23,856 nt of DNA from an uncultured Flavobacteriales bacterium (GTDB lineage: Bacteria > Bacteroidota > Bacteroidia > Flavobacteriales > Weeksellaceae). Location of the stretch: the NCBI GenBank assembly GCA_937876095.1, contig CALFIE010000058.1:1-23856 (forward strand), written 5' to 3'. The notes beneath the pieces were generated by a model. It ran no database searches, was not told where the DNA came from, and saw only the letters and a program-made list of their open reading frames with translations. Positions 8,435-15,895 of this stretch are shown here, piece after piece. Position numbers and translations under genes: made by a program. Position 1 is the first letter of the stretch; each line of letters starts with the position of its first letter.

Positions 8435-8806
8435 CTAAATTTGATTTTTCATTAAAATAAATCCTAAAAATACCGCTAAAACACCAATTAAAACACTCAA
8501 AACGATGTACAAAATCAATATTCCATATTCCTGATTTTGCCAAAGTGAGTAATTCTCTGCCGAAAAGGTAGAAAAGGTGGTGAAACCGCCACAGAATCCT
8601 GTTATTAAAAGAAATTTCAAGTAATTATCTACTTTCAAAAAATAAGAAGATAAAATCCCAATGAGGAAACAACCCAAAATATTGACCACAAATGTTCCCA
8701 TTGGGAACGAATTGATGTTCCAAAGTTTCTGCGTGTAGTTAGAAAGTAGAAAACGAAAAACGCTCCCAATTCCACCACCTAGAAATATGTACAATAGGGT
8801 CTTCAA
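8435..8806 (-). CDS. crcB: Fluoride channel CrcB/FluC
   Basis: A small inner-membrane protein (123 residues, four membrane helices) that forms dual-topology dimers exporting fluoride. Family motifs are present: GGGIGSVFRF (10-19), GTFVVNILGCF (37-47), and GFCGGFTTFSTF (70-81), which carries the pore-lining Phe/Thr residues and the break that binds the central sodium. A single gene copy suggests a homodimer. The start appears to be TTG at 8806 (TTG-AAG-ACC): an in-frame TAA lies 15 nt further upstream with no ATG between. No fluoride-riboswitch-like structure is evident upstream. Confidence 0.93.
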   Translation of the reverse strand: MKTLLYIFLGGGIGSVFRFLLSNYTQKLWNINSFPMGTFVVNILGCFLIGILSSYFLKVDNYLKFLLITGFCGGFTTFSTFSAENYSLWQNQEYGILILYIVLSVLIGVLAVFLGFILMKNQI

Positions 8807-8913
8807 AATTGTGTTTGAGTATTTAAGTTTATTCTAATTGAGTTGTTTTGAGACGTTTTTTTTATATAAAAAAAATAATCTCGAATAATTAACAATTCAA
8901 GAAGTCCTTTACT

Positions 8914-9855
8914 TTATTTTAATTCTGATAAATATCTTTCTGCATCTATTGCTGACATGCAACCACTTCCTGCTGCTGTAATCGCTTGTCTGTAGATGTG
9001 ATCTTGCACATCACCTGCTGCAAAAACACCTGGTAAATTGGTTTTTGACGAACCAGGAATGGTTTTGATGTAATCATTTTCATCTAAAGTGATTTGTCCA
9101 CCAAAAACATCTGTGTTTGGTTTGTGACCAATTGCAATAAAAATTCCGTGAACATCTATTTTAGAGGTTTCTTGCGTTTGGTTGTTGATGACTACTGCTC
9201 TCTCTACCAAATTATTTTCACCTTCAATCCCAATTAATTCGTGATGGTATTTTACTTCAATATTTGGGGTAGAATTCACTCTGTGAATCATTGCTTTAGA
9301 AGCTCGCATTGCATCTTTTCTTACCAACATGGTAACTTTGTTACAGATTTTGGCTAAATAAGTAGCTTCTTCTGCAGCAGTATCTCCTGCTCCAACTACG
9401 ATTACGTCTTTGTTTTTATAGAAAAATCCGTCGCAAGTTGCACAAGCTGAAACGCCACCTCCGGAATATTTTTTCTCATCATCTAAACCCAGATATTTTG
9501 CGGTTGCTCCGGTAGAAATTATCACGGTTTTTGCCAAAATTTCTTTATTTCCTGCCCAAAGTTTGTGTACCCCACCAATTTCTGTAGAAAATTCTGTTTT
9601 GGTAATCATCTCGTAATGAACTTTGGTTTCGAAACGTTCTGCTTGTTTTTGCAAATCCATCATCATTTCTGGACCGGTAATTCCGTTTGGATAGCCTGGG
9701 AAATTATCTACTTCTGTAGTGGTAGTCAATTGTCCACCTGGCTCTAATCCTGTGTATAATTCGGGTTTCATATCAGCTCTTGCTGCATAAATTGCTGCAG
9801 TAAAACCAGAAGGTCCAGAACCTACGATTACGCAATCTAAAATATTGTTTTCCAT
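8914..9855 (-). CDS. trxB: Thioredoxin-disulfide reductase
   Basis: Cytosolic FAD/NADPH flavoenzyme that reduces thioredoxin. 313 residues from ATG at 9855, normal for the low-Mr type. FAD-binding GSGPSG (12-17), NADPH-binding GAGDTA (155-160) followed by RKDAMRAS, redox-active CATC (138-141), and the second FAD motif GVFAAGDVQD. The frame extends four codons further to a TTG at 9867, but that falls in a possible -7 region (CTTTG) just upstream, so ATG at 9855 is the better start. Flanked downstream by crcB, 107 nt away, so co-transcription is uncertain. Confidence 0.96.
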   Translation of the reverse strand: MENNILDCVIVGSGPSGFTAAIYAARADMKPELYTGLEPGGQLTTTTEVDNFPGYPNGITGPEMMMDLQKQAERFETKVHYEMITKTEFSTEIGGVHKLWAGNKEILAKTVIISTGATAKYLGLDDEKKYSGGGVSACATCDGFFYKNKDVIVVGAGDTAAEEATYLAKICNKVTMLVRKDAMRASKAMIHRVNSTPNIEVKYHHELIGIEGENNLVERAVVINNQTQETSKIDVHGIFIAIGHKPNTDVFGGQITLDENDYIKTIPGSSKTNLPGVFAAGDVQDHIYRQAITAAGSGCMSAIDAERYLSELK

Positions 9856-9907
9856 AAAAAAAATCAAAGTTTAAAGTTCAATAATATTGAGTTTGCAAAA
9901 TTGGTGA

Positions 9908-9955
9908 TAAATTTTGTGTTTTTTTATTATTTTGTGATGAATTTTGTCAATGATT
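9908..9955. repeat. 48-bp direct repeat, copy 1
   Basis: Matches 11407-11454 at 47 of 48 positions, same orientation, exactly 1,499 bp apart. The left half is T-rich, but the right half (GTGATGAATTTTGTCAATGATT, positions 9934-9955) is not simple sequence. It lies upstream of trxB and downstream of the 454-residue membrane protein gene. Confidence 0.85.
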
Positions 9956-9999
9956 GAAATTTATTTTTCTTGGAATAAGTAAAAAAACTTCCAAAGATT

Positions 10000-11364
10000 T
10001 TAATCTCCACCACAACCTCCACAAGAACTTCCGCAAGAACTACCACATGAAGAACCACAAGAAGAACTTGAATCACCAAAATAATTTGAGTCCTTTCTTT
10101 GAAATTCATTCACTATCGGATAGAACGCATCTGCTAAAATACCACTACCAAACAGAAAATATTTCCAATGAATATCATCATCTAATCTACATTTCGGTAT
10201 TATTTCATTTTTATAAAAATTTGGAATTACCTTTTTTAAAAATGCTTTTTTGAGGTATTCTAAGAAAAAATACATCACAAAAATCGATAGTAAAATGGTG
10301 GGAATTAACTGTTCTACTGGTTTATCTCTTGATAAACCAATCAGTAATCTAGTGATAGAAAGGATTACGAGAAAAGACAATACTCCAAAATTCAGCATAT
10401 AAACAGAATTAAATATTTTTGATTTTTGAAAATATTTTGAAAAAGCAAAAACAAAATTAGGATTATTTCCAAAAATTGGCTTATAACTAAGACTTCTGAA
10501 TAATTCTGGGTAAGAAACAATCTCAAACTCACCTAATACATCAACAATTTGTTGTTCTTCTTCATCTTTGGCTTTACTTTTATCTTTTAGTTGTAATCTA
10601 TTTGTAGAATTAACAGTTATAGCACCATTAATGATTAAATTGTTTACTAATGAGGTAATGTAATCAAAATTACTTTGATTTTTCATAAACAATAGTTCAG
10701 AAATATCTAAGTCAAAAATGAATGATGACGAATTAATTTTTTTGATTGTACTTTCAAATGTTACTTTATTATAAAGACTTAAAGCAATAAGAGTTATAAT
10801 AAAAACGATAACATATCCTATCAAAAAAAACGGATTATCTATATTGATGTAAATTGGTTTTAATAAAAAGAAAAAAGGTAATAATAAAGCTAAACAAATT
10901 AAAATACCATAAATTATTTTGGTTCTTAGCTTATATTTTGATTTCTCTAATTTTAGACTTTCATACATACCTGAAAAAGACCATATAGAAGCTGGTAAAT
11001 CACCGAAATTTTCTTGATAAATTTTTCTGGTGTGTATTTTGGCTTGCGAAAATTTCTCGAAATCTTCTTTGCTTCGTGTAGAAGGAACATGTTGTATATT
11101 TTTCCCTAATAATTCACAAAATTCTGTGTAAGATTTCGTGAAAATTAAATGTTGATGCCAAACTACATCTATAATTTCTGATGGTGAAACCATAGATTCT
11201 GAAGTTGCAGCCAAATACATGAATTTCTTATATTCTAAGATTACTTTTTGTGTAAAATTTTTAGTCCAATAATTTTCTTTGGAAAGTCTTACTACAAAAC
11301 CATATTCTTCAATTGAATCTTCAAACTGAAAATTCTGAATTTCTTGCCACAACTTTGTATTCAT
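10000..11364 (-). CDS. TIGR04222-type membrane protein with GRDP-like motif and Cys/Ser/Gly tail
   Basis: A 454-residue membrane protein of unknown function. The N-terminal soluble part has DVVWHQHLIFTKSYTEFC (66-83), resembling the WHxHxxxxxxY motif of glycine-rich-domain (GRDP-like) proteins. Membrane helices are predicted at about 149-170, 178-197, 322-343 and 351-370, with a charged central domain between. The C-terminus (431-454) is low complexity: SSSS, three CGSS units, then CGGCGGD, holding five Cys in 24 residues. This architecture recalls the TIGR04222 family, whose members often end in low-complexity tails. The tail could bind metal, be oxidised or be modified; nothing here decides. 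The gene sits between two 48-bp direct repeats, which suggests a transferable or deletable unit. Confidence 0.65.
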   Translation of the reverse strand: MNTKLWQEIQNFQFEDSIEEYGFVVRLSKENYWTKNFTQKVILEYKKFMYLAATSESMVSPSEIIDVVWHQHLIFTKSYTEFCELLGKNIQHVPSTRSKEDFEKFSQAKIHTRKIYQENFGDLPASIWSFSGMYESLKLEKSKYKLRTKIIYGILICLALLLPFFFLLKPIYINIDNPFFLIGYVIVFIITLIALSLYNKVTFESTIKKINSSSFIFDLDISELLFMKNQSNFDYITSLVNNLIINGAITVNSTNRLQLKDKSKAKDEEEQQIVDVLGEFEIVSYPELFRSLSYKPIFGNNPNFVFAFSKYFQKSKIFNSVYMLNFGVLSFLVILSITRLLIGLSRDKPVEQLIPTILLSIFVMYFFLEYLKKAFLKKVIPNFYKNEIIPKCRLDDDIHWKYFLFGSGILADAFYPIVNEFQRKDSNYFGDSSSSCGSSCGSSCGSSCGGCGGD

Positions 11365-11406
11365 AAATAACTTTAAAAATTTTTAACTAAAGCAATTGAT
11401 ATATTC

Positions 11407-11454
11407 TAAATTTTGTGTTTTTTTATTTTTTTGTGATGAATTTTGTCAATGATT
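11407..11454. repeat. 48-bp direct repeat, copy 2
   Basis: Second copy of the repeat at 9908-9955 (one mismatch), here between the membrane-protein start (11364) and the stop of the next gene (11492). Each copy therefore precedes the 5' end of a minus-strand gene (trxB, membrane protein). Confidence 0.85.
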
Positions 11455-11491
11455 TTTTTAATTTTTTTTAAAGTGAAATTTTTGAAAAATA

Positions 11492-11926
11492 TTACCATCC
11501 ACTTTTATGAAGATAAAAATAAATTACCAACCGCCAAAACCCATAAAACAATGATAATAATATTACCAAATTTATCCAAGAAATTATTCCAAATGGAAAT
11601 ATAATTATTTCGCCGAGATTCGTAATCCATAAAATAAGATTTATATTAATTAAAGACATACAAAAAACCCACATAAATTTATTTTCAGGTTCTAAATTTC
11701 TTGCAATAAATGAAGAAAACAAAGCAATTAAAAACAATTTAATTATGAAAAAAGTAATATCAATATGAAATCTTCCAAATCCAAATTGGTAATTATCACT
11801 TCTAATTATTGAAAAATCTTGATAAGAAAATAAACTTGGAAAAAGAAATTTCATTAGAAATATTGAAAACACTAAATTTAAAAATATAAAATTTAATGCT
11901 GTTAGTCTTAATAGTCCAAAATTCAT
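11492..11926 (-). CDS. Small integral membrane protein, unknown function
   Basis: 144 residues with about four hydrophobic helices (roughly 5-30, 54-75, 84-105, 110-138), rich in Phe, Ile and Leu, ending in a short basic tail (YLHKSGW). I recognise no family. It has an ATG at 11926, 24 nt after the holA stop, so it may be read through from holA, or be functionally tied to the membrane protein downstream. Confidence 0.6.
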   Translation of the reverse strand: MNFGLLRLTALNFIFLNLVFSIFLMKFLFPSLFSYQDFSIIRSDNYQFGFGRFHIDITFFIIKLFLIALFSSFIARNLEPENKFMWVFCMSLININLILWITNLGEIIIFPFGIISWINLVILLSLFYGFWRLVIYFYLHKSGW

Positions 11927-11950
11927 TTTATTTTTTTTAAAATTTTCAGT

Positions 11951-12988
11951 CTACACCTTTACTTTCGTCTTGTCCACATTCAAAATTTTGTACACCATTT
12001 CTTTTAGTAATTCTGCATCTTCGGTTTGGTTGGCTCCTAATCCTTTGCTTTTCATATCGATTTCTCGCAGGATTGAGATGACACGTGTTGCAAATTTCAG
12101 CGGAAATAAGCGTGCTGCAACATCATAATCTTTTATAAAATAAGGATTAACACCCATTTCTGAGGCAATTGCTTGTGGCGAATTCCCGAGCAAAGTGTGA
12201 TACACCACCAAATTTGAGAAAAAATTATACAACGTACCAATAGTCATCACAATTGGGTTTTGTTTGGGATTTTTACCCATAAAATAAGCAATTTTGAAGG
12301 CTTGAGTTTCGTTTTTGTTGCCAAGTGCTTTCTGCAACTCAAATACGTTGAACTCTTTGCTGATTCCGATGTGGATTTCAACCAATTTTTCGTCTAAAAT
12401 TTCGCTTTCTTTCAGAATCATCTTTAGTTTTGCCAATTCATTGGAAATTCTGGATAAATCGTTCCCAAGATATTCTGCCAAAAGTTGCGGAATTGCAGGG
12501 GTAAATTTGATGTTATAAGTAGCACACTCCTCTGAAATCCATTTTGCGAGGTTGTAATCTTTCACAGGATCACTCTGGAAAAGGTAGCCTTTTTTCAGGA
12601 GCTCTTTGCTGAATTTTTTGCGAGAATCTATTTTTTTGTGTTTATGTGCAAAAACCAAAATGGTAGATTCTACGGGATTTGCAATATAATTTTCTAGGGC
12701 TTTTTGTTCCTCTTCGTTTAGTTTCAGATCTTGCGCTTCTTTTACAATAATTAGGTTGTGTTCGCCAAACATCGGGAATTGCTTTGCCAAAGACAAAATT
12801 TCGCCATAATTGGTATCTTTACCATAAATTACGGTTTGTCCGAAAGATTTTTCATCCTCAGAAAGCACATCGTTTTCTAAAATTTTTACGACTGAATCTA
12901 TAAAATATGGTTCTTCCCCGTGGAAAAAATAGATTGGGAGAAAATCCCTATTTTTGATGCTTCTAATAATCTGTGCTAATTCTTTCAT
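11951..12988 (-). CDS. holA: DNA polymerase III delta subunit
   Basis: Clamp-loader subunit that opens the beta sliding clamp. 345 residues from ATG at 12988. The N-terminal domain has YFFHGEEPYFIDSVVK (about 20-35), typical of delta, followed by a degenerate AAA+ core without Walker motifs and a C-terminal helical collar domain (FELQKALGNKNETQAFKIAYFM...GVNPYFIKDY). The frame is open further upstream, but those codons overlap the divergent gene at 12996 and do not look like delta. A -7 box (TATCTTTG, 13052-13059) lies inside the divergent gene. Confidence 0.92.
   Translation of the reverse strand: MKELAQIIRSIKNRDFLPIYFFHGEEPYFIDSVVKILENDVLSEDEKSFGQTVIYGKDTNYGEILSLAKQFPMFGEHNLIIVKEAQDLKLNEEEQKALENYIANPVESTILVFAHKHKKIDSRKKFSKELLKKGYLFQSDPVKDYNLAKWISEECATYNIKFTPAIPQLLAEYLGNDLSRISNELAKLKMILKESEILDEKLVEIHIGISKEFNVFELQKALGNKNETQAFKIAYFMGKNPKQNPIVMTIGTLYNFFSNLVVYHTLLGNSPQAIASEMGVNPYFIKDYDVAARLFPLKFATRVISILREIDMKSKGLGANQTEDAELLKEMVYKILNVDKTKVKV
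12949..12956 (+). promoter_or_regulatory. Putative -7 element for the HsdR_N-domain gene, inside holA
   Basis: TATTTTTG on the plus strand, 39 nt before the ATG at 12996. It lies within the first codons of holA, as it must given the 7-bp gap. No clear TTG at the usual distance. Confidence 0.35.
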
Positions 12989-12995
12989 AAACCTA

Positions 12996-13430
12996 ATGCA
13001 ATTACCAAAACTTAATTTTTCTGCGGAATTCGACTTCCAAATCAGACAAGACAAAGATAAGTTTTTTATTTATGATTTGGTGCGCAAATCGTGGATTTTG
13101 CTCACTCCCGAAGAATGGGTGCGTCAACATTTTGTGCACTATTATCACGTAGTGATGAAGCGAAATCTTTCCTCACTAATCCTCGAAAAAAAAATAGAAA
13201 TCAACGGAACTACCAAGAGAATTGATCTGCTTGTAACCGAAAAAACGACACCCAAAATTCTGGTAGAAAGCAAAGCTCCCAACATAAAACTCACCGAAAA
13301 AACCTTTGAACAAATTGCGAGATACAACTCAGTGATTAGTGCTGAAGAAATAGTTTTGAGTAATGGAATTCAGCATATTTTTGCTAAATTTGTAGGAAAT
13401 TCATATAAATTTTTTAACAAGGATTTCTAA
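12996..13430 (+). CDS. Stand-alone HsdR_N-type PD-(D/E)xK domain protein
   Basis: 144 residues resembling the N-terminal nuclease domain of type I restriction subunits (HSDR_N_2). The nuclease-fold motif is visible: D77 in KRIDLLV, and E91-S-K93 in ILVESKAP, followed by Q106 in FEQIARYN. No helicase or methylase partner is nearby, so it is not a restriction system here. The start MQLPKLNF at 12996 is 7 bp from the divergent holA ATG. Head-to-head placement with holA is, from memory, common in Bacteroidota, hinting at a housekeeping DNA role. Function unknown. Confidence 0.8.
   Translation: MQLPKLNFSAEFDFQIRQDKDKFFIYDLVRKSWILLTPEEWVRQHFVHYYHVVMKRNLSSLILEKKIEINGTTKRIDLLVTEKTTPKILVESKAPNIKLTEKTFEQIARYNSVISAEEIVLSNGIQHIFAKFVGNSYKFFNKDF
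13052..13059 (-). promoter_or_regulatory. Putative -7 element for holA, inside the divergent gene
   Basis: TATCTTTG on the minus strand, 63 nt upstream of the holA ATG at 12988; the -33 TTG is not clear. Confidence 0.4.
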
Positions 13431-13449
13431 AAAAGTAAAAATTAATTAC

Positions 13450-14031
13450 ATGAAAAAATCATTTACTCTACTCTTTTTTGTTTATTTTCTTAGTGTTCAA
13501 TCACAAGAAATCAATGAAATATTTCTATTTCAAAATGGTAAAAGTGCCATTATCAATTTAAATATAAAAAATGCATTTATATCTATTGATACGAATGGGG
13601 TTTTGTTAAATATTAATGAATTATCGCCAACTGACATAATTTTACCAAATATCAATTCTATAACCTATGAAAAGGATGCGGATATTGATTATATGGACCC
13701 AAATTTTAATTACTCGAATTCTAAAAATAATGGCATTACTTTTTATAATGATTTTTATGACTACTCTAGTGGAAAATTAAAATCTGTATATGGCGCAGAT
13801 TTTACTTACTATGATGGTTTTTATGATCATCTGAAAGGGAAATTAAAGTCAGTTGAAAAGACGGATTTGAAATATTATGATAATTTTTACTCATACCAAA
13901 CTGGTAAAATAAAATCAATAGGAAATATACAATTTACTTATTTTGATAATTTTTATCCTTATAAGAAAGGAAAATTAAAATCCATAAAAGGAAATAATAA
14001 TCAAGTAAGAATTACAATAATTAATGATTAG
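13450..14031 (+). CDS. Secreted protein with four 22-residue aromatic repeats, unknown function
   Basis: 193 residues with a signal peptide (MKKSFTLLFFVYFLSVQSQ, cleavage near 19). Residues 20-95 show no known domain. Residues 97-180 hold four tandem repeats with an exact 22-residue period and consensus (T/K)-(Y/F)-(Y/F)-(D/N)-x-F-Y-x-(Y/H)-x-x-G-K-(L/I)-K-S-(V/I)-x(5): starts at 97, 119, 141 and 163. The regular aromatic and Gly-Lys-Leu-Lys pattern suggests stacked beta hairpins, perhaps on the cell surface or in the periplasm. It starts 19 nt after the HsdR_N-type gene and is probably co-transcribed. I recognise no family. Confidence 0.75.
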   Translation: MKKSFTLLFFVYFLSVQSQEINEIFLFQNGKSAIINLNIKNAFISIDTNGVLLNINELSPTDIILPNINSITYEKDADIDYMDPNFNYSNSKNNGITFYNDFYDYSSGKLKSVYGADFTYYDGFYDHLKGKLKSVEKTDLKYYDNFYSYQTGKIKSIGNIQFTYFDNFYPYKKGKLKSIKGNNNQVRITIIND

Positions 14032-14086
14032 ATAATTACATCTTTGAGTTGATTATAATAATTTTTTGGCAAACTTTTTTAAAAAA

Positions 14087-14863
14087 TTACTTCGGTTGAT
14101 TGCTGATAAAATCAATTACTTTCTCATTAAAAATTTTGGATTGATCTATGTTGACAACGTGTCCGCAATTTTTGATGACCAAAAGTGTAGAAGAATTTTC
14201 GTGGGCTTTTACCACTTCTTTTACCGAAGGTAAAAACATATGATCTTCCTCTCCCATCACATAATACGTAGGAATATTGAGCTCTTTTTGGCGAAACCAA
14301 CGCAAAATTGGGTTGATTTCGGCAGTCAATCGAAACCATTTTATGAATTCTTTTTGATAGAGTTTTTTGGCTTCATTAATGAATAACAATCGTGATGCTT
14401 TGTGATTTTCTCTCGGCATAATGATGAAAGCAAATAAACGATACAAAACCAAATATGGCAATACATATTTAAAAATATTTCCCAATCTCATCAAAATTTG
14501 TGAGCGGAAATTCATTTTCAGGATTGCACCTCCCATAATCATAGATTTCACACGTTCTGGTCGCATTTCTGCTAATTGCCGAATCACGATGGTACCCAAA
14601 GAAATTCCTACAAAATGTGAACTTTGAATTTTCAGGTGGTCGATTACTTCTACAATATCCAAAGCGATGGATTGGAAGGTATATTTCTTGTTATTCAGTT
14701 TGTGAGAATTGCCGTGACCACGCAAATCGAGCAACAGTACATTGAATTTTTTCTTGAATTCTTTGATTTGTTTAAACCAAATCGACGAACTTCCTCCTGC
14801 TCCATGCACGAAGGTAACCCAATCTTGGCTTTCAGAATGTCGATAAATACTGTATGAAATCAA
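14087..14863 (-). CDS. Alpha/beta hydrolase
   Basis: 258 residues with the alpha/beta-hydrolase fold. Oxyanion-hole segment HGAGGSSS (20-27), LLLDLRGHGNS (43-53), nucleophile S88 in GISLG, acid D207 in GEEDHMF, and catalytic H235 in CGHVVNID. The cap region (about 115-190) is long and basic/hydrophobic. Substrate unknown; no signal peptide. The start appears to be TTG at 14863: an in-frame TAA lies 15 nt upstream, no ATG intervenes, and the next Met is far inside. Own promoter. Confidence 0.9.
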   Translation of the reverse strand: MISYSIYRHSESQDWVTFVHGAGGSSSIWFKQIKEFKKKFNVLLLDLRGHGNSHKLNNKKYTFQSIALDIVEVIDHLKIQSSHFVGISLGTIVIRQLAEMRPERVKSMIMGGAILKMNFRSQILMRLGNIFKYVLPYLVLYRLFAFIIMPRENHKASRLLFINEAKKLYQKEFIKWFRLTAEINPILRWFRQKELNIPTYYVMGEEDHMFLPSVKEVVKAHENSSTLLVIKNCGHVVNIDQSKIFNEKVIDFISNQPK

Positions 14864-14883
14864 ATTTTCGTGAAATTAAGGTG

Positions 14884-14891
14884 CAAATATA
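14884..14891 (-). promoter_or_regulatory. -7 promoter element of the alpha/beta hydrolase gene
   Basis: TATATTTG followed by CACC on the minus strand, 20 nt upstream of the TTG start; no convincing TTG at -33. Confidence 0.5.
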
Positions 14892-14955
14892 TTAACTTAT
14901 GCAGTAAATAGTTTACATTTAAAAATATTTCTTTTTCTTACAATAATTTCAACCA

Positions 14956-15483
14956 TCATTTCCAATTATTTTTTAAGATGCAAAATTCTACATTTTTTTT
15001 GATGGGTTCACCGTGATATGCCACTTCTATTTCACATCGCAATTCTGCTCCTAATTTTTCCATAGCTTTTCTGGAACGCCAATTTTCTGCTCCTACATGA
15101 AATTTTACTACTTCTACATACTGAAAAATATAATCGAGCATCAGTTTTTTAGTGAAAGCATTGAAACCAGTTCCCCAAAATTCACGACCATAAAAGGTAT
15201 AGCCAATCAAAATAGAATTTTCTGTTTCACTATAATCATAAAATCTGCTGCTACCTGAAACTTTCCCCGATTTTTTATCTATAATTAAAAAAGCACCTTT
15301 GCTTTGCAATGCTCCATCAAAATAATTTCTGAAAACTTCTCGTTCATAGCGATTTTTATTAGGGTGTTGTTCCCAAACCAAAGGATCAGAAGCAACTTGG
15401 TATAATTTTTCAAAATCTTTTTCCTGCAACGGTTGTAGCAAAACAATTTCGTTTTCTAAAATTGGTTGAATTGAGAAGTTCAT
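14956..15483 (-). CDS. GNAT-family N-acetyltransferase (RimJ/RimL type)
   Basis: 175 residues of the Acetyltransf_3 group, which transfers acetyl from acetyl-CoA to an amine. The CoA pyrophosphate-binding loop is REFWGTGFN (100-108), and the C-terminal NxxSRKAMEKLGA motif (134-146) is typical. The acceptor is unknown. It is third in a compact row ada - SnoaL-like - GNAT (gaps of 18 and 31 nt, same strand), so it is probably transcribed from the ada promoter and may share its alkylation-stress control; that is inference. Confidence 0.88.
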   Translation of the reverse strand: MNFSIQPILENEIVLLQPLQEKDFEKLYQVASDPLVWEQHPNKNRYEREVFRNYFDGALQSKGAFLIIDKKSGKVSGSSRFYDYSETENSILIGYTFYGREFWGTGFNAFTKKLMLDYIFQYVEVVKFHVGAENWRSRKAMEKLGAELRCEIEVAYHGEPIKKNVEFCILKNNWK

Positions 15484-15514
15484 TTTTTAATTATTTTTAT
15501 GAAATAAAAATAAT

Positions 15515-15877
15515 TCAACCGTGATATACTCTTGAAAAAACGATTTTACCGTTTTTTATTTGCAATACTTCGGCAATGCTCATATCATCTTCACCCGCAA
15601 CTTTTCGGGTATATTCCATAAAAACTTGCTCAGAATCTGCAGTTAATTTTTGCACTTCATATTGCAAAGTTGGCAAACGCTCAAAACAATCTTTCCACCA
15701 ATTTCTAAGAGCTTCTTTTCCAGAAATTAAACCTTTAGTTTCAGGTTCACGGATTTTCAGTTTTGGGCTAAAATGTTGTGCATCATCATCATACAAACCC
15801 AATAAATCTTCTAACTGATGTGCATTAAACGCTTTGAACCAAAGCATCGCAATATTTTTCAAATCTTCCGAATTCAT
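15515..15877 (-). CDS. SnoaL-like / NTF2-fold protein
   Basis: 120 residues with the cone-shaped NTF2 fold pattern: N-terminal helix ...WFKAFNAHQLEDLLGLYDDDAQHFSP, then GKEALRNWWKDCFERLPTLQYEVQKL and the final strands VFMEYTRKV...VLQIKNGKIVFSRVYHG. Members are small-molecule isomerases, hydrolases or non-enzymatic; the ligand is not predictable here. It starts 18 nt after ada and lies in the same apparent operon. Confidence 0.85.
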   Translation of the reverse strand: MNSEDLKNIAMLWFKAFNAHQLEDLLGLYDDDAQHFSPKLKIREPETKGLISGKEALRNWWKDCFERLPTLQYEVQKLTADSEQVFMEYTRKVAGEDDMSIAEVLQIKNGKIVFSRVYHG

Positions 15878-15895
15878 TTTTTTATTATTTTTTTA

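Noticed and set aside
8807..8913. Possible fluoride riboswitch upstream of crcB
   Set aside because: The region is A/T runs with a weak GAGA...TCTC dyad; no crcB-motif pseudoknot or conserved core is recognisable.
10000..10071. RiPP precursor or lasso-type peptide encoded by the Cys/Gly tail
   Set aside because: The tail is part of a large membrane protein, and no modification enzyme or protease gene lies nearby.
9908..11454. Insertion sequence or integron around the membrane protein
   Set aside because: No transposase or integrase, no terminal inverted repeats; only two direct repeats.
12989..13054. N-terminal extension of HolA to an upstream start
   Set aside because: It overlaps the divergent gene and does not resemble delta subunits; the ATG at 12988 gives the normal N-terminus.
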